This document shows positions 16,640 through 25,623 of a DNA stretch of 64,000 bases, piece by piece. Under the pieces are notes generated by a model. That model saw only the letters and a program-made list of their open reading frames with translations. It was not told where the DNA came from and made no database searches. The stretch lies in contig LDXL01000006.1 in assembly GCA_001443365.1 (NCBI GenBank), positions 119,387 through 183,386 on the forward strand. The letters are read 5' to 3'. The stretch comes from Thaumarchaeota archaeon CSP1-1. Lineage in GTDB: Archaea; Thermoproteota; Nitrososphaeria; Nitrososphaerales; Nitrosopumilaceae. Numbering within the stretch: the first letter of the stretch is position 1; the number at the start of each line of letters is the position of its first letter. The position numbers and the translations under genes were made by a program.

Positions 16640-16870
16640 ATGATTCAAAAACGTATCAAAAGTAAAAAAGATGTTCAACAAAATACCAAATCTATTCAAA
16701 CAGATTTAGATGTACGAGAATTTTATCTCTTAGAAAGACTCTACCAAGTCATGAGAGATGACAAAAAGCGAGGAAAGAGACCGTCAGCTAAAGAATTTTA
16801 CCTCATGGAGAGATTATACCAGGTTATGATTAACGATAAAAATCGTAATAAAAAATTGGTAAAATCCTGA
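16640..16870 (+). CDS. Small basic protein with duplicated motif
   Basis: The 76-residue protein contains a near-perfect internal duplication: VREFYLLERLYQVMRDDKKR and AKEFYLMERLYQVMINDKNR, about 30 residues apart. The spacing suggests two equal helices that could pair. It is highly basic with no membrane segment or cysteine. I recognise no family; nucleic-acid binding is plausible from charge. It converges on truD with only two bases between the stops. Confidence 0.6.
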   Translation: MIQKRIKSKKDVQQNTKSIQTDLDVREFYLLERLYQVMRDDKKRGKRPSAKEFYLMERLYQVMINDKNRNKKLVKS

Positions 16871-16872
16871 AT

Positions 16873-18069
16873 TTAAAACCCAGCAGTTATTGGATCTTTT
16901 GGTTTCATCACCTCACGCATGACAATAGTTGCATAAGATCCTCGTGAAAGTGTGAATCTTATCCAATCATTAGTAATATCAATGTCATCACATTTTATGG
17001 AGGAGTTTCTAAATCCACCTTCACTGCTTATCTCTTGCATTTCTTTTAGAAAAAAATCCTTTGGACTTACTTCTTCAGATTCTAATATTTTAGAAATTTG
17101 ATAATGAAATCTTGTCTTTTTGTAGTAAGAATAACCTACAAATGGAATTGATAATCTTTGGCCAGATTCATTGGAGAATTTTCCAATAATTCCATTTTTA
17201 TCATAACAAACATCACCTTGTTGAGGTAAGAACAAATCTTCGCCATCAATAAATGCCATGCTCAATGTTTTATTAAATAAAAATGATTGATAAGCTTGAA
17301 GATAAAAACGTCTGATTGCCAGTGGCAAGGCACGTATTGCTTTTTTGGGATCGTCATCTTGAATCATTTGATTTACAACAATCCGTTCTAAATCCATTTG
17401 AAATGGGATTTCGTCTAGTAATTTTGAATAGTTTGATTTATCAGAAAGATTTTTTCTTAGTTTAGTATTCTCTGGAGAATCATACTCTGAAGTAAATGAA
17501 AGCAATAAGTTAACTGCTTTTGTATAGTCCTGCTGCAATAGTGCTTTTCCAATTAAATGAGTTACAGGTCTTTTAGAACCAAATCTTTGATATCCGTAAA
17601 AATTTAAAATCTTATCAAACTCGTTAAATTTTGAAATATCTTTAGTAGTATCAGTTATTTTTATTTTAAATTGATTTCCAATCATATCCTTTTTAGATAA
17701 TGGCTTTTTAACAAATCCAATTCTTTCAAGGGAATACTTGTCTTCTGAAATCTTAGCAATAGAATTTAATTTTTTTTCAGAGCAGACATACTGCTCAGTA
17801 ACTGCGGTTGCATCTTTAAGACCTAGTGATTTTAAGCGCAGACTATATTTTTTGAAGACATTTGCAAGAGAGTGAGTAGTGTCAATACCATGTTTTTTTA
17901 ATTTGTAAACTGCATAATCCCCATCTGCGGAAATATTTTGAATTGCATTTTTTGACAAAACTTCTGAGACTAGAAAATCATCATCTTTTGATTTAATTTT
18001 ACCTCCACATCCCTCAAAGCTAGTAGTATATACTGAGATTCCTATTTCAGAGTCAATTTTTGGGATCAC
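16873..18069 (-). CDS. truD: tRNA pseudouridine synthase TruD
   Basis: TruD converts uridine 13 of tRNA to pseudouridine. The characteristic N-terminal sequence is present: KKHGIDTTHSLANVFKKY followed by GLKDATAVTEQYVC, with the catalytic Asp at residue 86 (E. coli family equivalent D80). The middle part has the TruD insertion (FNEFDKILNFYGYQRFGSKRP) and LPLAIRRFYLQAYQSFLFN. The C-terminus has LSRGSYATIVMREV. At 398 residues it fits archaeal TruD. It starts with GTG overlapping the stop of the preceding beta-propeller gene (GTGA), an odd partner for an RNA enzyme. Confidence 0.92.
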   Translation of the reverse strand: MIPKIDSEIGISVYTTSFEGCGGKIKSKDDDFLVSEVLSKNAIQNISADGDYAVYKLKKHGIDTTHSLANVFKKYSLRLKSLGLKDATAVTEQYVCSEKKLNSIAKISEDKYSLERIGFVKKPLSKKDMIGNQFKIKITDTTKDISKFNEFDKILNFYGYQRFGSKRPVTHLIGKALLQQDYTKAVNLLLSFTSEYDSPENTKLRKNLSDKSNYSKLLDEIPFQMDLERIVVNQMIQDDDPKKAIRALPLAIRRFYLQAYQSFLFNKTLSMAFIDGEDLFLPQQGDVCYDKNGIIGKFSNESGQRLSIPFVGYSYYKKTRFHYQISKILESEEVSPKDFFLKEMQEISSEGGFRNSSIKCDDIDITNDWIRFTLSRGSYATIVMREVMKPKDPITAGF

Positions 18070-19664
18070 TGTTCTATTATCACAGTGACAAATTTAGAAA
18101 CAACCAAATCATCAGTTTGTGCACCTATGAGAACCTTGTGTACATCTGGTAATGCATTATCACTTGATGATATTGATACTTGCACAATTCTAGGAGTATC
18201 AGAATCAGGCTTGAATGTGTCTGGGGCGTTATGTTCAACAATTAAATCAGAAAATCCTGCAGTATCTGAAGAGATAATAGAAAGATTGGGAATGTTATGA
18301 CCCTTCGGTATTATTGATAGTGTTAATTGTATTTTCTCACCTTTTTTCAATGTAACTTTTTGGCTGTCTAGTTCCACATCAAAAAAGAGAGGTAATGATG
18401 TATCTATTACTCCAATGTTATTTTCAACCCACTCTGTAAACCATATTTTATCTCCTGAAATTGTGAAATCAAATATTTGAGCTAATCCACAATTTTCCAT
18501 TTCTTCACAGTCTGCCCAGTTTGGATTATTTGATGGTATCACGTATTCAACTAGGGATTCGCTTTCAGGATCAAATACTCCAATGCGGTTTGCAGTTTGT
18601 TCATTAAAAACTAGTTTACCATTTTCATTAAATGTAGTCCAATAGGGTCGTGAAACTGGATTTTTTATCACTCCAGAAGAATTCCCGTAAGAAGAAACCT
18701 GTGGTGTTGACGTAATATATTTAGTAAATGACTCGGTGTTAGGATCAAAACTAAAGAAAAAACTGCTTGATGTATCAGCTATCCATATCTTGCCATTAGT
18801 TCCAGCAGCTATGCCGTTAGGAGTAGTCATTCCTTTGGGAAATTGGTAGACATTAATTAAATCAAAAAGTGGCGTAGTAGAGTTTTCAAATTGTGCGGTA
18901 GACGATTTTTCAAATTTATCTTGGTTAAATTTGGCTAAAACGCCTCCCTTTTGGAAAACCCAATTTGTATACCAGATATTTCTTTGCGAATCAACTGCAA
19001 AGGCGCCTGTTACAGAATTTTCAACTGGTGAGGGTATACTCAAATATGAAATTCCCTCACTAGATTGAGTTGGATCCAAGAAGGTTAGCTTATTTCCAGT
19101 AAAGTCGTTTACTATGATTTTTGAACCTTCAACAGACAAACGCTGGGGTAATGAATCGGCAATTTTTGGATAATCTGTCCTTCCATATTGTTTGTCTATA
19201 ATTGAAAACTTCCATATTCCATCAGTTGCTTCATCAGTAAACCAAAGGCTCCCGTCAGGAGAATAATCAATACCCCACATCATTGAACGTGTTCCTTTTT
19301 GCCATTTTGGATTTTCATATTCAGTAAAGACTTCATTTATGGGATCAAACTTTGCAACACGCCCTGTATTAGTTTGCGTAAACCAAATATTGCCATCCGG
19401 ATCTGTAACAATTGCCAAAGGTTGAGTACATTGTGTTGGAATTTTGTATTCTTTTACAAAGGCGCTAGATTTAGCTGATTCCTCAGAGCTACAAAATTGT
19501 GCTCTTTGAACATCAGGATAGTTATCCATCGGAGTGCCTGTAATCGTAATTTGATCATCCGCATTGTTAACAGGAGTACGAGGAAGGGAAGATGCGGCAA
19601 CAGAAGTTAACATAATAATTCCAAAAAATGCAGCTACTATGAGTCCTTTTGTTTTTTTCTTCAC
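18066..19664 (-). CDS. Secreted Vgb/NHL-type beta-propeller protein
   Basis: The protein begins with a signal sequence (MKKKTKGLIVAAFFGIIMLTSVAAS). Repeated blades carry DGNIWFTQTNTGRVAKFDP, DGSLWFTDEATDGIWKF, IWIADTSSSFFFSFDP and IWFTEWVENNIGVID, typical of virginiamycin-B-lyase-like/NHL propellers. A C-terminal beta domain of about 100 residues (LTLSIIPKGHNIPNLSIIS) follows and may attach it to the surface. Despite the family name, lyase activity is unlikely; an extracellular binding or enzymatic scaffold is more probable. It is translationally coupled to truD downstream. Confidence 0.75.
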   Translation of the reverse strand: MKKKTKGLIVAAFFGIIMLTSVAASSLPRTPVNNADDQITITGTPMDNYPDVQRAQFCSSEESAKSSAFVKEYKIPTQCTQPLAIVTDPDGNIWFTQTNTGRVAKFDPINEVFTEYENPKWQKGTRSMMWGIDYSPDGSLWFTDEATDGIWKFSIIDKQYGRTDYPKIADSLPQRLSVEGSKIIVNDFTGNKLTFLDPTQSSEGISYLSIPSPVENSVTGAFAVDSQRNIWYTNWVFQKGGVLAKFNQDKFEKSSTAQFENSTTPLFDLINVYQFPKGMTTPNGIAAGTNGKIWIADTSSSFFFSFDPNTESFTKYITSTPQVSSYGNSSGVIKNPVSRPYWTTFNENGKLVFNEQTANRIGVFDPESESLVEYVIPSNNPNWADCEEMENCGLAQIFDFTISGDKIWFTEWVENNIGVIDTSLPLFFDVELDSQKVTLKKGEKIQLTLSIIPKGHNIPNLSIISSDTAGFSDLIVEHNAPDTFKPDSDTPRIVQVSISSSDNALPDVHKVLIGAQTDDLVVSKFVTVIIEQ

Positions 19665-19732
19665 GTCGGAAATTTCATGATTGCCTCGTTATATCTTATT
19701 CCAATTAATTGTTCAAACTAGGAGAATATTTA

Positions 19733-20086
19733 TTACAATAATTTCAAATTACCAGTTACTTTGTTGATCATTTCTTCAGGAGCAGGTCCTAATGAAATAC
19801 AAGTGGTAGTTCCAGGCGCAATTTGAGTATGACCTGCATCAGTAACTTCTGACCACGGTAAATCCAAGTCCATTGCGTGTTTCTTTACTTCCTCTAATTC
19901 TTTTGGACCAGGAACTTTGAGAACAATTTTTTCCTGACCTTGCCACCATGCTTTAAACCAGTCTGGATGAGATTTTCTCACGTTTTCAGCTCCTAGAACA
20001 CAGGCATGCCCAACTTGAGCTGCAATCTTTCCCTTGCCCATCTCAAGATCCGTCCTAACTACAATTACTTGCTTTATGTTACTCAT
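19733..20086 (-). CDS. pth2: Peptidyl-tRNA hydrolase 2
   Basis: Pth2 frees tRNA from peptidyl-tRNA that has dropped off ribosomes. The family signature is at the start: VVRTDLEMGKGKIAAQVGHACV, including the conserved Lys and the GKxxAQxxHA motif. The central KIVLKVPGPKELEEVKKHA and the C-terminal DAGHTQIAPGTTTCISLGP match the family, and the length of 117 is usual. It is a single-domain cytoplasmic protein transcribed alone. Confidence 0.95.
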   Translation of the reverse strand: MSNIKQVIVVRTDLEMGKGKIAAQVGHACVLGAENVRKSHPDWFKAWWQGQEKIVLKVPGPKELEEVKKHAMDLDLPWSEVTDAGHTQIAPGTTTCISLGPAPEEMINKVTGNLKLL

Positions 20087-20232
20087 AGGTAAAATGATAA
20101 AATAGGTAGATGAAAAACTTTTGAATTAAACCATCAAGATTTACGAATTGATTTTTAACCTTCATTGATGAAATGATAAGAATAATTATCCAATAATCTT
20201 TTTAGATTGAGTGTCTAATTATTAAACAAAAT

Positions 20233-20400
20233 ATGATAAAAAAATGCCAAAGATGTAACTTAGAATTTGAATGTAAAGAATCTGATTCCTGCTGGTGCTT
20301 TGAAGAAATAGGTATAAGAAATGATGAAATTCAATTTGATAATTGTGTCTGCAAAAAATGTCTACAACTACAGTATAAAGAAAGATTATTGGGGGTTTAA
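20233..20400 (+). CDS. CWC-type cysteine-rich mini-protein
   Basis: The 55-residue product begins MIKKCQRCNLEFECKE and continues SDSCWCFEEIG...NCVCKKCLQ. It contains the CxxC, C, CWC and CVCKKC pattern of the Cys_rich_CWC family, which probably binds two zinc ions. It ends in a basic helix. The start is the ATG at 20233, 147 bases past the divergent pth2 start. It is 40 bases upstream of the geranylgeranyl reductase gene. The function of the family is unknown. Confidence 0.7.
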   Translation: MIKKCQRCNLEFECKESDSCWCFEEIGIRNDEIQFDNCVCKKCLQLQYKERLLGV

Positions 20401-20440
20401 CACACCTTTGAATTAAATTATTGGATAAAAAAGAGGAATC

Positions 20441-21577
20441 ATGTACTATGATGTTGTAATAGCAGGAGGAAGTATTGCAGGCCTATTATGTGCAAGAGAG
20501 GTTGCAAATAATGGTCATAGTGTATTAGTTTTAGAAGAGGATTATGAAATAGGCACTCCTGAGCATTGTGGGGGACTAGTTAGTATTATGGCCCTGGAAG
20601 AGCTTGGAATTATCCCGCATAGAAAAACTTTTGTTCATTACATAGAATCAGCAGAAATTTTTTCTCCAGCAGGAAAGAGATTCTCAATAGAATCTAAAAA
20701 ACAAAAGGTAGCAGAGATAAACAGAAGGGATTTAGATAAGCAAATTGCCCTTCAAGCAAAAAAAAATGGGGCAGAAATTCGAGTTAAAACAAGTTTCAAA
20801 GAAATCACAGATGATGGGGTAAATACTTCAATTGGTAATATAAAATGTAAAATTATCGTAGATGCTAGAGGAGTTTCTGCTCTTATTAACAAAGATAGAA
20901 CTGGAATACTTTCATCAGCCCAATACGAAGTTTATGCTGACTGGATTAAGAATGGAAGAGTTGAGGTTTATTTTGATCAAAAAAAATATCCAGGTTTTTT
21001 TGCATGGATTATTCCATCATCAGATGGAGTAGGAAAGGTAGGAGTAGCTGGCAGAGCGATTAATGCAGCTGATGCGCTTGAAGAATTTCTTTCAAGAAAG
21101 GGAAGTTATTCTACAATTAGAAAAATATTTGCCCCAATATGGATTAAAGGACCAATTGACAAATTTGTATCAAAAAATATAGTAATTGTAGGGGATGCTG
21201 CAGGACAGTCCAAACCCACAACAGCAGGTGGGATCTTTTCATGTGGAGTTGGCGGCATTTTAGCTGGACAAGCAATTTCAAAGTATTTGGAATCAGGAAA
21301 TGAAGAAGATCTTAATCAATATCAAAAATTGTGGAATAAAAAATTTGGTAAAGAATTTGAAAAACAATTACTTGCAAGAAAAATTCTTGAACGTCTAGAT
21401 AATGCCACTATAGACAAATTATTTGATTCTGTCACTCCTGAAATCTTAAAAGAGATTTCAAACAAAGATGATTTTGATTTTCATACAAGTTCAATTATTA
21501 AACTGCTTGGAGTAAAGGGTTCATTCAAGGCTGCACAAATCATCATGACTGGTGAAATGAAAAATCTGTTATCGTGA
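20441..21577 (+). CDS. Geranylgeranyl reductase family FAD enzyme
   Basis: The 378-residue flavoprotein likely saturates geranylgeranyl chains of archaeal membrane lipids. The N-terminal dinucleotide fold has VVIAGGSIAGLLCAREVA and the FAD-binding acidic end VLVLEED. It is followed by IGTPEHCGGLVS, a variant of the family's CxGG-type catalytic loop. The second FAD motif is IVIVGDAAGQSKPTTAGGIFSCG (about 247-268), where GDAAG and the following Gly-rich turn are typical. It is a soluble or membrane-peripheral protein. Related enzymes also act on other isoprenoids, so the exact substrate is open. Confidence 0.85.
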   Translation: MYYDVVIAGGSIAGLLCAREVANNGHSVLVLEEDYEIGTPEHCGGLVSIMALEELGIIPHRKTFVHYIESAEIFSPAGKRFSIESKKQKVAEINRRDLDKQIALQAKKNGAEIRVKTSFKEITDDGVNTSIGNIKCKIIVDARGVSALINKDRTGILSSAQYEVYADWIKNGRVEVYFDQKKYPGFFAWIIPSSDGVGKVGVAGRAINAADALEEFLSRKGSYSTIRKIFAPIWIKGPIDKFVSKNIVIVGDAAGQSKPTTAGGIFSCGVGGILAGQAISKYLESGNEEDLNQYQKLWNKKFGKEFEKQLLARKILERLDNATIDKLFDSVTPEILKEISNKDDFDFHTSSIIKLLGVKGSFKAAQIIMTGEMKNLLS

Positions 21578-21602
21578 GATTGACTGATTTTTGTAAGGAA
21601 GG

Positions 21603-21610
21603 TATAAATT
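21603..21610 (+). promoter_or_regulatory. TATA box for the Zn-ribbon/aEF-1beta operon
   Basis: TATAAATT is centred about 27 bases before the ATG at 21633. This is the spacing expected of an archaeal TATA box whose transcript starts at or next to the start codon, so the mRNA is probably leaderless. Confidence 0.5.
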
Positions 21611-21632
21611 CGACAGGTAGAGTGAGCTGTTT

Positions 21633-21812
21633 ATGTCGTCTACAATCTCTTTACCAGTATGCAGTTGTTGTCATAGGCACATAATGCCAAAGGACAAGTC
21701 TGTAAAATTCAACTGTCCAAACTGTGGGTCTGATCTAATATGGAGATGTCAAAGTTGCAGAGAAGCAGCAAGAACGTATACTTGTAATTCTTGTAATTTT
21801 AGAGGACCTTAG
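21633..21812 (+). CDS. HVO_2753-type zinc-ribbon protein (putative RNA binder)
   Basis: The 59-residue protein has four CxxC-type knuckles: [25 protein letters not shown] and YTCNSCNF, so it binds two zinc ions. The order matches the archaeal small Zn-ribbon family predicted to bind RNA. In many archaea this gene directly precedes aEF-1beta, as it does here with a four-base gap. The conserved linkage suggests a translation-related role, not yet proven. It begins at the ATG at 21633, with a good TATA box upstream. Confidence 0.85.
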   Translation: MSSTISLPVCSCCHRHIMPKDKSVKFNCPNCGSDLIWRCQSCREAARTYTCNSCNFRGP

Positions 21813-21816
21813 CAAA

Positions 21817-22098
21817 ATGGCACATCTTCTCCTTATAGTAAAAATCCTACCCACTGGAACAGAAGTAGATTTAGACAAACTTGCAAAAAAAATTCAATCT
21901 GTTTTAAAAGATGGCATAGAATTAAGAAGATTTGAGAAAGAACCGTTAGCTTTTGGATTACACTTCCTTAAAGGGGAGTTTATCGTAGATGATAAAGAAG
22001 GACAAATGGATTCATTAGAAAATGCAGTTAGAAGTGTAGAAGGAGTAAGTGAGATGGAAGTTATGAACATGAGCAGAATGTCAGTTGACATGAAGTAG
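21817..22098 (+). CDS. Translation elongation factor aEF-1beta
   Basis: aEF-1beta is the nucleotide exchange factor that recharges aEF-1alpha with GTP. The 93-residue protein has the expected alpha/beta sandwich: [21 protein letters not shown], then [21 protein letters not shown] and [15 protein letters not shown]. The conserved EPLAFGL segment contacts the partner. It starts four bases after the zinc-ribbon gene and is followed eight bases later by the CDC48 gene. The three genes are probably one transcript. Confidence 0.92.
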   Translation: MAHLLLIVKILPTGTEVDLDKLAKKIQSVLKDGIELRRFEKEPLAFGLHFLKGEFIVDDKEGQMDSLENAVRSVEGVSEMEVMNMSRMSVDMK

Positions 22099-22106
22099 GG
22101 GATGAT

Positions 22107-24278
22107 ATGGTAAAAAAAGATGAGCCATTACAAATGAGGATTGGGGAAGCAAAACAAAGAGATATTGGTAAAAAACGTGCTCGAATTGGCCCTGATGCAA
22201 TGGATTACCTAAAAGCTGCTCCGGGGGATGTTATTGAAATTACTGGAAAAAGATCTAGTTGTGCAATTGTTTGGCCAGCTGACGAAGATGAAAAATTTCC
22301 AGATGTGATAAAAATTGATGGGCAAACTAGAAAAAATATTGGAGGAGCATTAAACGACATTGTCAAAATAAAAAAGGTTGCTACTAAAGTTGCAAAATCA
22401 GTAGTTTTAATGCCAGTAAACGATGTCGTAACTGTTGATAAAGAATTTACTGACTTTGTAAAAAATAGACTTAAAGGACTGCCTCTTTCTCAAGGCGATG
22501 AGATTTCAGTAATGATTCTTGGAAATTCCATGGATTTTAAAATTAATAAAAATTCTCCAAAAGGAGTTGTAAAAATTGATCGTTCTACAGAACTTACTAT
22601 TCTTGAAGAGACCTCTGTTGACAGAAAGATTCGCGTCACTTATGAAGAAGTTGGAGGATTAAAATCAGAAATTAAAGCAATGAGAGAGATTGTTGAACTT
22701 CCTCTAAGACATCCTGAACTCTTCGCCGGATTAGGTATTGAACCACATAGTGGAATTTTGTTGTATGGACCACCAGGTTGTGGTAAAACATTGATTGCAA
22801 AAGTACTTGCAAGTGAGTCAGAAGCTAACATGTTTTCAATAAATGGTCCTGAAATAATGAACAAATACTATGGAGAAACAGAAGCTAGACTTCGTGATAT
22901 CTTCAAAGAAGCAAAAGACAATTCACCAAGCATTATTTTCATTGATGAGATAGATGCAATTGCACCAAAACGAGAAGAAGCATACGGGGATGTTGAAAAA
23001 AGAGTTGTAGCCCAACTTTTAGCTTTAATGGATGGACTAACCGATAGAGGAAATGTCATTGTTTTGGGTGCAACAAATAGACCGGATAGCGTAGATCCTG
23101 CACTAAGAAGACCTGGAAGATTTGACCGCGAGGTAGAAATCTCAGTTCCAAACGAGGAAGGAAGGTTAGAGGTACTCCTAATTCATACTCGTGGAATGCC
23201 AATCGCCGAAGATGTTAATTTGAAAAATTTAGCGTCAGAGCTTCATGGTTATACTGGGGCTGACATCAAATCACTTTGCCGAGAAGCTGCTATGAAATCA
23301 ATTCGTCGTTATCTTCCAGAAATAGATTTAGAAACTGAAAAAATTCCTTCTGAGATTTTAAAGTCAATGGAAATTAAACTGATTGACTTTTACGATGCAA
23401 TGCATGAAGTTGTGCCAACTGCCATGCGAGAATTTTATGTTGAAAGACCAAAAGTATGGTGGCAAGATGTTGGTGGTTTGGAAGATACCAAAGAAACACT
23501 ACGAGATAATTTGATCCTTGCAATGAAAGAACCTGACAAATTCTTGAAAATGGGAATTAAACCTCCAAAAGGTGCATTACTCTATGGACCTCCAGGTTGT
23601 GGTAAGACGTTACTTGCACGAGCATTAGCTACTGAAAGTGGAGCTAACATGATCCTTGTTCGGGGTCCTGAAATTTTTATCAAATGGGTAGGAGAATCTG
23701 AAAAAGCAATTAGGGAGATTTTTAGAAAAGCCAAAACATCATCCCCATGTGTAGTAATATTTGATGAATTAGATTCACTTGCAAGATTCAAGACAGGGGA
23801 GATGAATGGTGTCGGAGAGACTATCCTAAGCCAATTATTAATAGAAATGGAGGATGGAACTTCTTCAAGAGTTGTTGTTGTCGGAATTACAAATAGGCCT
23901 GATTTACTTGATAATTCCATGTTAAGGACTGGAAGACTAGATCTAATTCTTTACGTGCAACCTCCAGACGAAAAAGGCAGATTAGAAATCATTAAGATAT
24001 TAACTGATAAAATGCCTCTTGCTAATGACATTAAATTAAAAGAAATTGCAGTAGCCACACAAAACTATTCAGGAGCTGACCTTGCATCACTTTGTAGAGA
24101 AGCTGCAGTACATGCAATGCAGAACGATTCCGCAAAGATAGGCAGTATTGATTTTTCTGCTGGATTAAAAAAGGTAAAACCCTCCATTACAAAAGAAGTA
24201 GAGCAGTGGTATAGCACCATGAAAGAAAGTATTTCAAATGTTGTTCCAAAGACAATAGATAAGACATTTTACGGTTAA
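22107..24278 (+). CDS. CDC48/VCP-type double AAA+ ATPase
   Basis: The 723-residue protein unfolds or extracts proteins in the cytoplasm, feeding the proteasome and other pathways. It has an N-terminal double-psi beta-barrel domain (MRIGEAKQRDIGKKRARIG) followed by two AAA domains. D1 has Walker A GPPGCGKT (about 221-228), Walker B IIFIDEIDAI and the arginine-finger region. D2 has YGPPGCGKT (about 493-501), VVIFDELDSLA and GITNRPDLLD. The length is normal for archaeal CDC48. A second-region HPELF/VGG motif and GYTGADI/NYSGADL sensor-2 motifs are present. It is followed by a small partner-like gene after a single base. Confidence 0.96.
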   Translation: MVKKDEPLQMRIGEAKQRDIGKKRARIGPDAMDYLKAAPGDVIEITGKRSSCAIVWPADEDEKFPDVIKIDGQTRKNIGGALNDIVKIKKVATKVAKSVVLMPVNDVVTVDKEFTDFVKNRLKGLPLSQGDEISVMILGNSMDFKINKNSPKGVVKIDRSTELTILEETSVDRKIRVTYEEVGGLKSEIKAMREIVELPLRHPELFAGLGIEPHSGILLYGPPGCGKTLIAKVLASESEANMFSINGPEIMNKYYGETEARLRDIFKEAKDNSPSIIFIDEIDAIAPKREEAYGDVEKRVVAQLLALMDGLTDRGNVIVLGATNRPDSVDPALRRPGRFDREVEISVPNEEGRLEVLLIHTRGMPIAEDVNLKNLASELHGYTGADIKSLCREAAMKSIRRYLPEIDLETEKIPSEILKSMEIKLIDFYDAMHEVVPTAMREFYVERPKVWWQDVGGLEDTKETLRDNLILAMKEPDKFLKMGIKPPKGALLYGPPGCGKTLLARALATESGANMILVRGPEIFIKWVGESEKAIREIFRKAKTSSPCVVIFDELDSLARFKTGEMNGVGETILSQLLIEMEDGTSSRVVVVGITNRPDLLDNSMLRTGRLDLILYVQPPDEKGRLEIIKILTDKMPLANDIKLKEIAVATQNYSGADLASLCREAAVHAMQNDSAKIGSIDFSAGLKKVKPSITKEVEQWYSTMKESISNVVPKTIDKTFYG

Positions 24279-24279
24279 A

Positions 24280-24582
24280 ATGGTAAACATGCCTCTAAAA
24301 AACATAATATATGATCTCATTAAGGAAAATGTGTCATTAACCGATAGTGAACTTTTAAAAAAATTAACCAAAGATGGAACATTGGTTCCAGAGGATAAAT
24401 TTAATAAATTATTACTTGATTTGGAAATTCTTGGGTTGATAAAAGTTTCATGGCTTACAAAGGATACAAGAAGAATTGAGGTTATCACAGAAAAAGAAGA
24501 ATCAGATGAAATTGAATCACAGAACAAAGAAATGATGGAAAATGATTACGAAGCTAGTTTCCCTGGGACAGAAAATAGTTAA
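24280..24582 (+). CDS. Small winged-helix-like protein coupled to CDC48
   Basis: The start codon lies one base after the cdc48 stop. A Met at 24289 (MPLKN) is an alternative. The product (100 residues) has three helices and a wing-like strand (NIIYDLIKENVSLTDSELLKKL, then LGLIKVSWLTKDTRRIEV), the pattern of small archaeal wHTH proteins, with an acidic, low-complexity tail. DNA binding or CDC48 adaptor function could both be proposed; the coupling favours a link with CDC48. No specific family is recognised. Confidence 0.65.
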   Translation: MVNMPLKNIIYDLIKENVSLTDSELLKKLTKDGTLVPEDKFNKLLLDLEILGLIKVSWLTKDTRRIEVITEKEESDEIESQNKEMMENDYEASFPGTENS

Positions 24583-24594
24583 TAATTTTCAAAG

Positions 24595-25467
24595 CTAGAA
24601 TCTAAAGTGAAAAGCAGCATCTATTGCTATTCCAACAAAAATTATTGTAAGGTATGGTGCGGTTACCTTGTATGCTTTCCATGCAAATTCAGAAGTGGGA
24701 TTTTTAGTAAGTTTGTAGTGATATGCAAGCATTAACCCTCCAGAAACTGCTGCTATTACAAGATAAACAATACCTAAACCAAATGCGTATAACATTAAAG
24801 AATAAGGGAGAAGAATTGCAGTATTTACTAAAATATATTTTGAAGTTTTTTGCATTCCGATCACCACTGGAAGCATAGGAACCTTTGCATCAGCATAATC
24901 GTCTTTAATCTTCATGGCAAGGCACCAAAAGTGAGAAGGAGTCCAGACAAAAACTAGGAACCCAACTAAAAATCCTAAAATGTCCATGGATCCTGTTGCA
25001 GCGGACCAGCCTGCCATTGAAGCAGCACTTCCTGCAAATCCTCCTATGACAATATTTGAAGAATTTAGTCGCTTTAGCCAAATTGTGTATATTACTACAT
25101 AGAAAAATATTCCAAGTGCAATAAAAAATGCTGAAACTAGATTCAATGTTAAAGCAGCATAAATAACAGAAGTTGCACTAACACCTACACCATAAATTAG
25201 AACATTTCTTGCTTTCATCCTGCCTGATGGAATAGGTCTAGTACTAGTTCGTTTCATCATAGGATCAATATCTTTATCATAATAGTGATTCAATGCACTA
25301 GAACCAGCAGAAGCAAGGGAACCAGCAATTATGATGTGTAATAATCCCAGGTAATCAAGCTCTGGGCCAATTAACTTACTTGCAGCAAACATAGAGGTAA
25401 CTGCAGTAATTACAAGCAAAACTACTATTCGGGGTTTGGAAATTTCCAATATTTCTTTGGCGCCCAA
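24595..25467 (-). CDS. ctaB: Protoheme IX farnesyltransferase (heme O synthase)
   Basis: This membrane enzyme adds a farnesyl-type chain to heme b, giving heme O for the terminal oxidase. The UbiA-type motif NHYYDKDIDPMMKRTSTRPIPSGRM (about 60-85) carries the conserved Asp-rich Mg-diphosphate site. A second motif, DDYADAKVPMLPVV, is at about 190. Eight or nine transmembrane helices cover the 290 residues, starting with KPRIVVLLVITAVTSM. It stands alone, convergent with the CDC48 operon by 12 bases. It supports an aerobic respiratory chain with heme-copper oxidase. Confidence 0.92.
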   Translation of the reverse strand: MGAKEILEISKPRIVVLLVITAVTSMFAASKLIGPELDYLGLLHIIIAGSLASAGSSALNHYYDKDIDPMMKRTSTRPIPSGRMKARNVLIYGVGVSATSVIYAALTLNLVSAFFIALGIFFYVVIYTIWLKRLNSSNIVIGGFAGSAASMAGWSAATGSMDILGFLVGFLVFVWTPSHFWCLAMKIKDDYADAKVPMLPVVIGMQKTSKYILVNTAILLPYSLMLYAFGLGIVYLVIAAVSGGLMLAYHYKLTKNPTSEFAWKAYKVTAPYLTIIFVGIAIDAAFHFRF

Positions 25468-25623
25468 TCGCTTTAAGCGGCTTTTATAGGCATTTTAATC
25501 TATTCCATATTGAATTTCCATTTCGCTAAATCCCTTTACAATTTTATAAAAATCTTCATAATTTCACCACAGAGTTTTAGTAAAAGTATGATGCTATTCT
25601 AGTAATAAAGTTGAAGACAAAAT

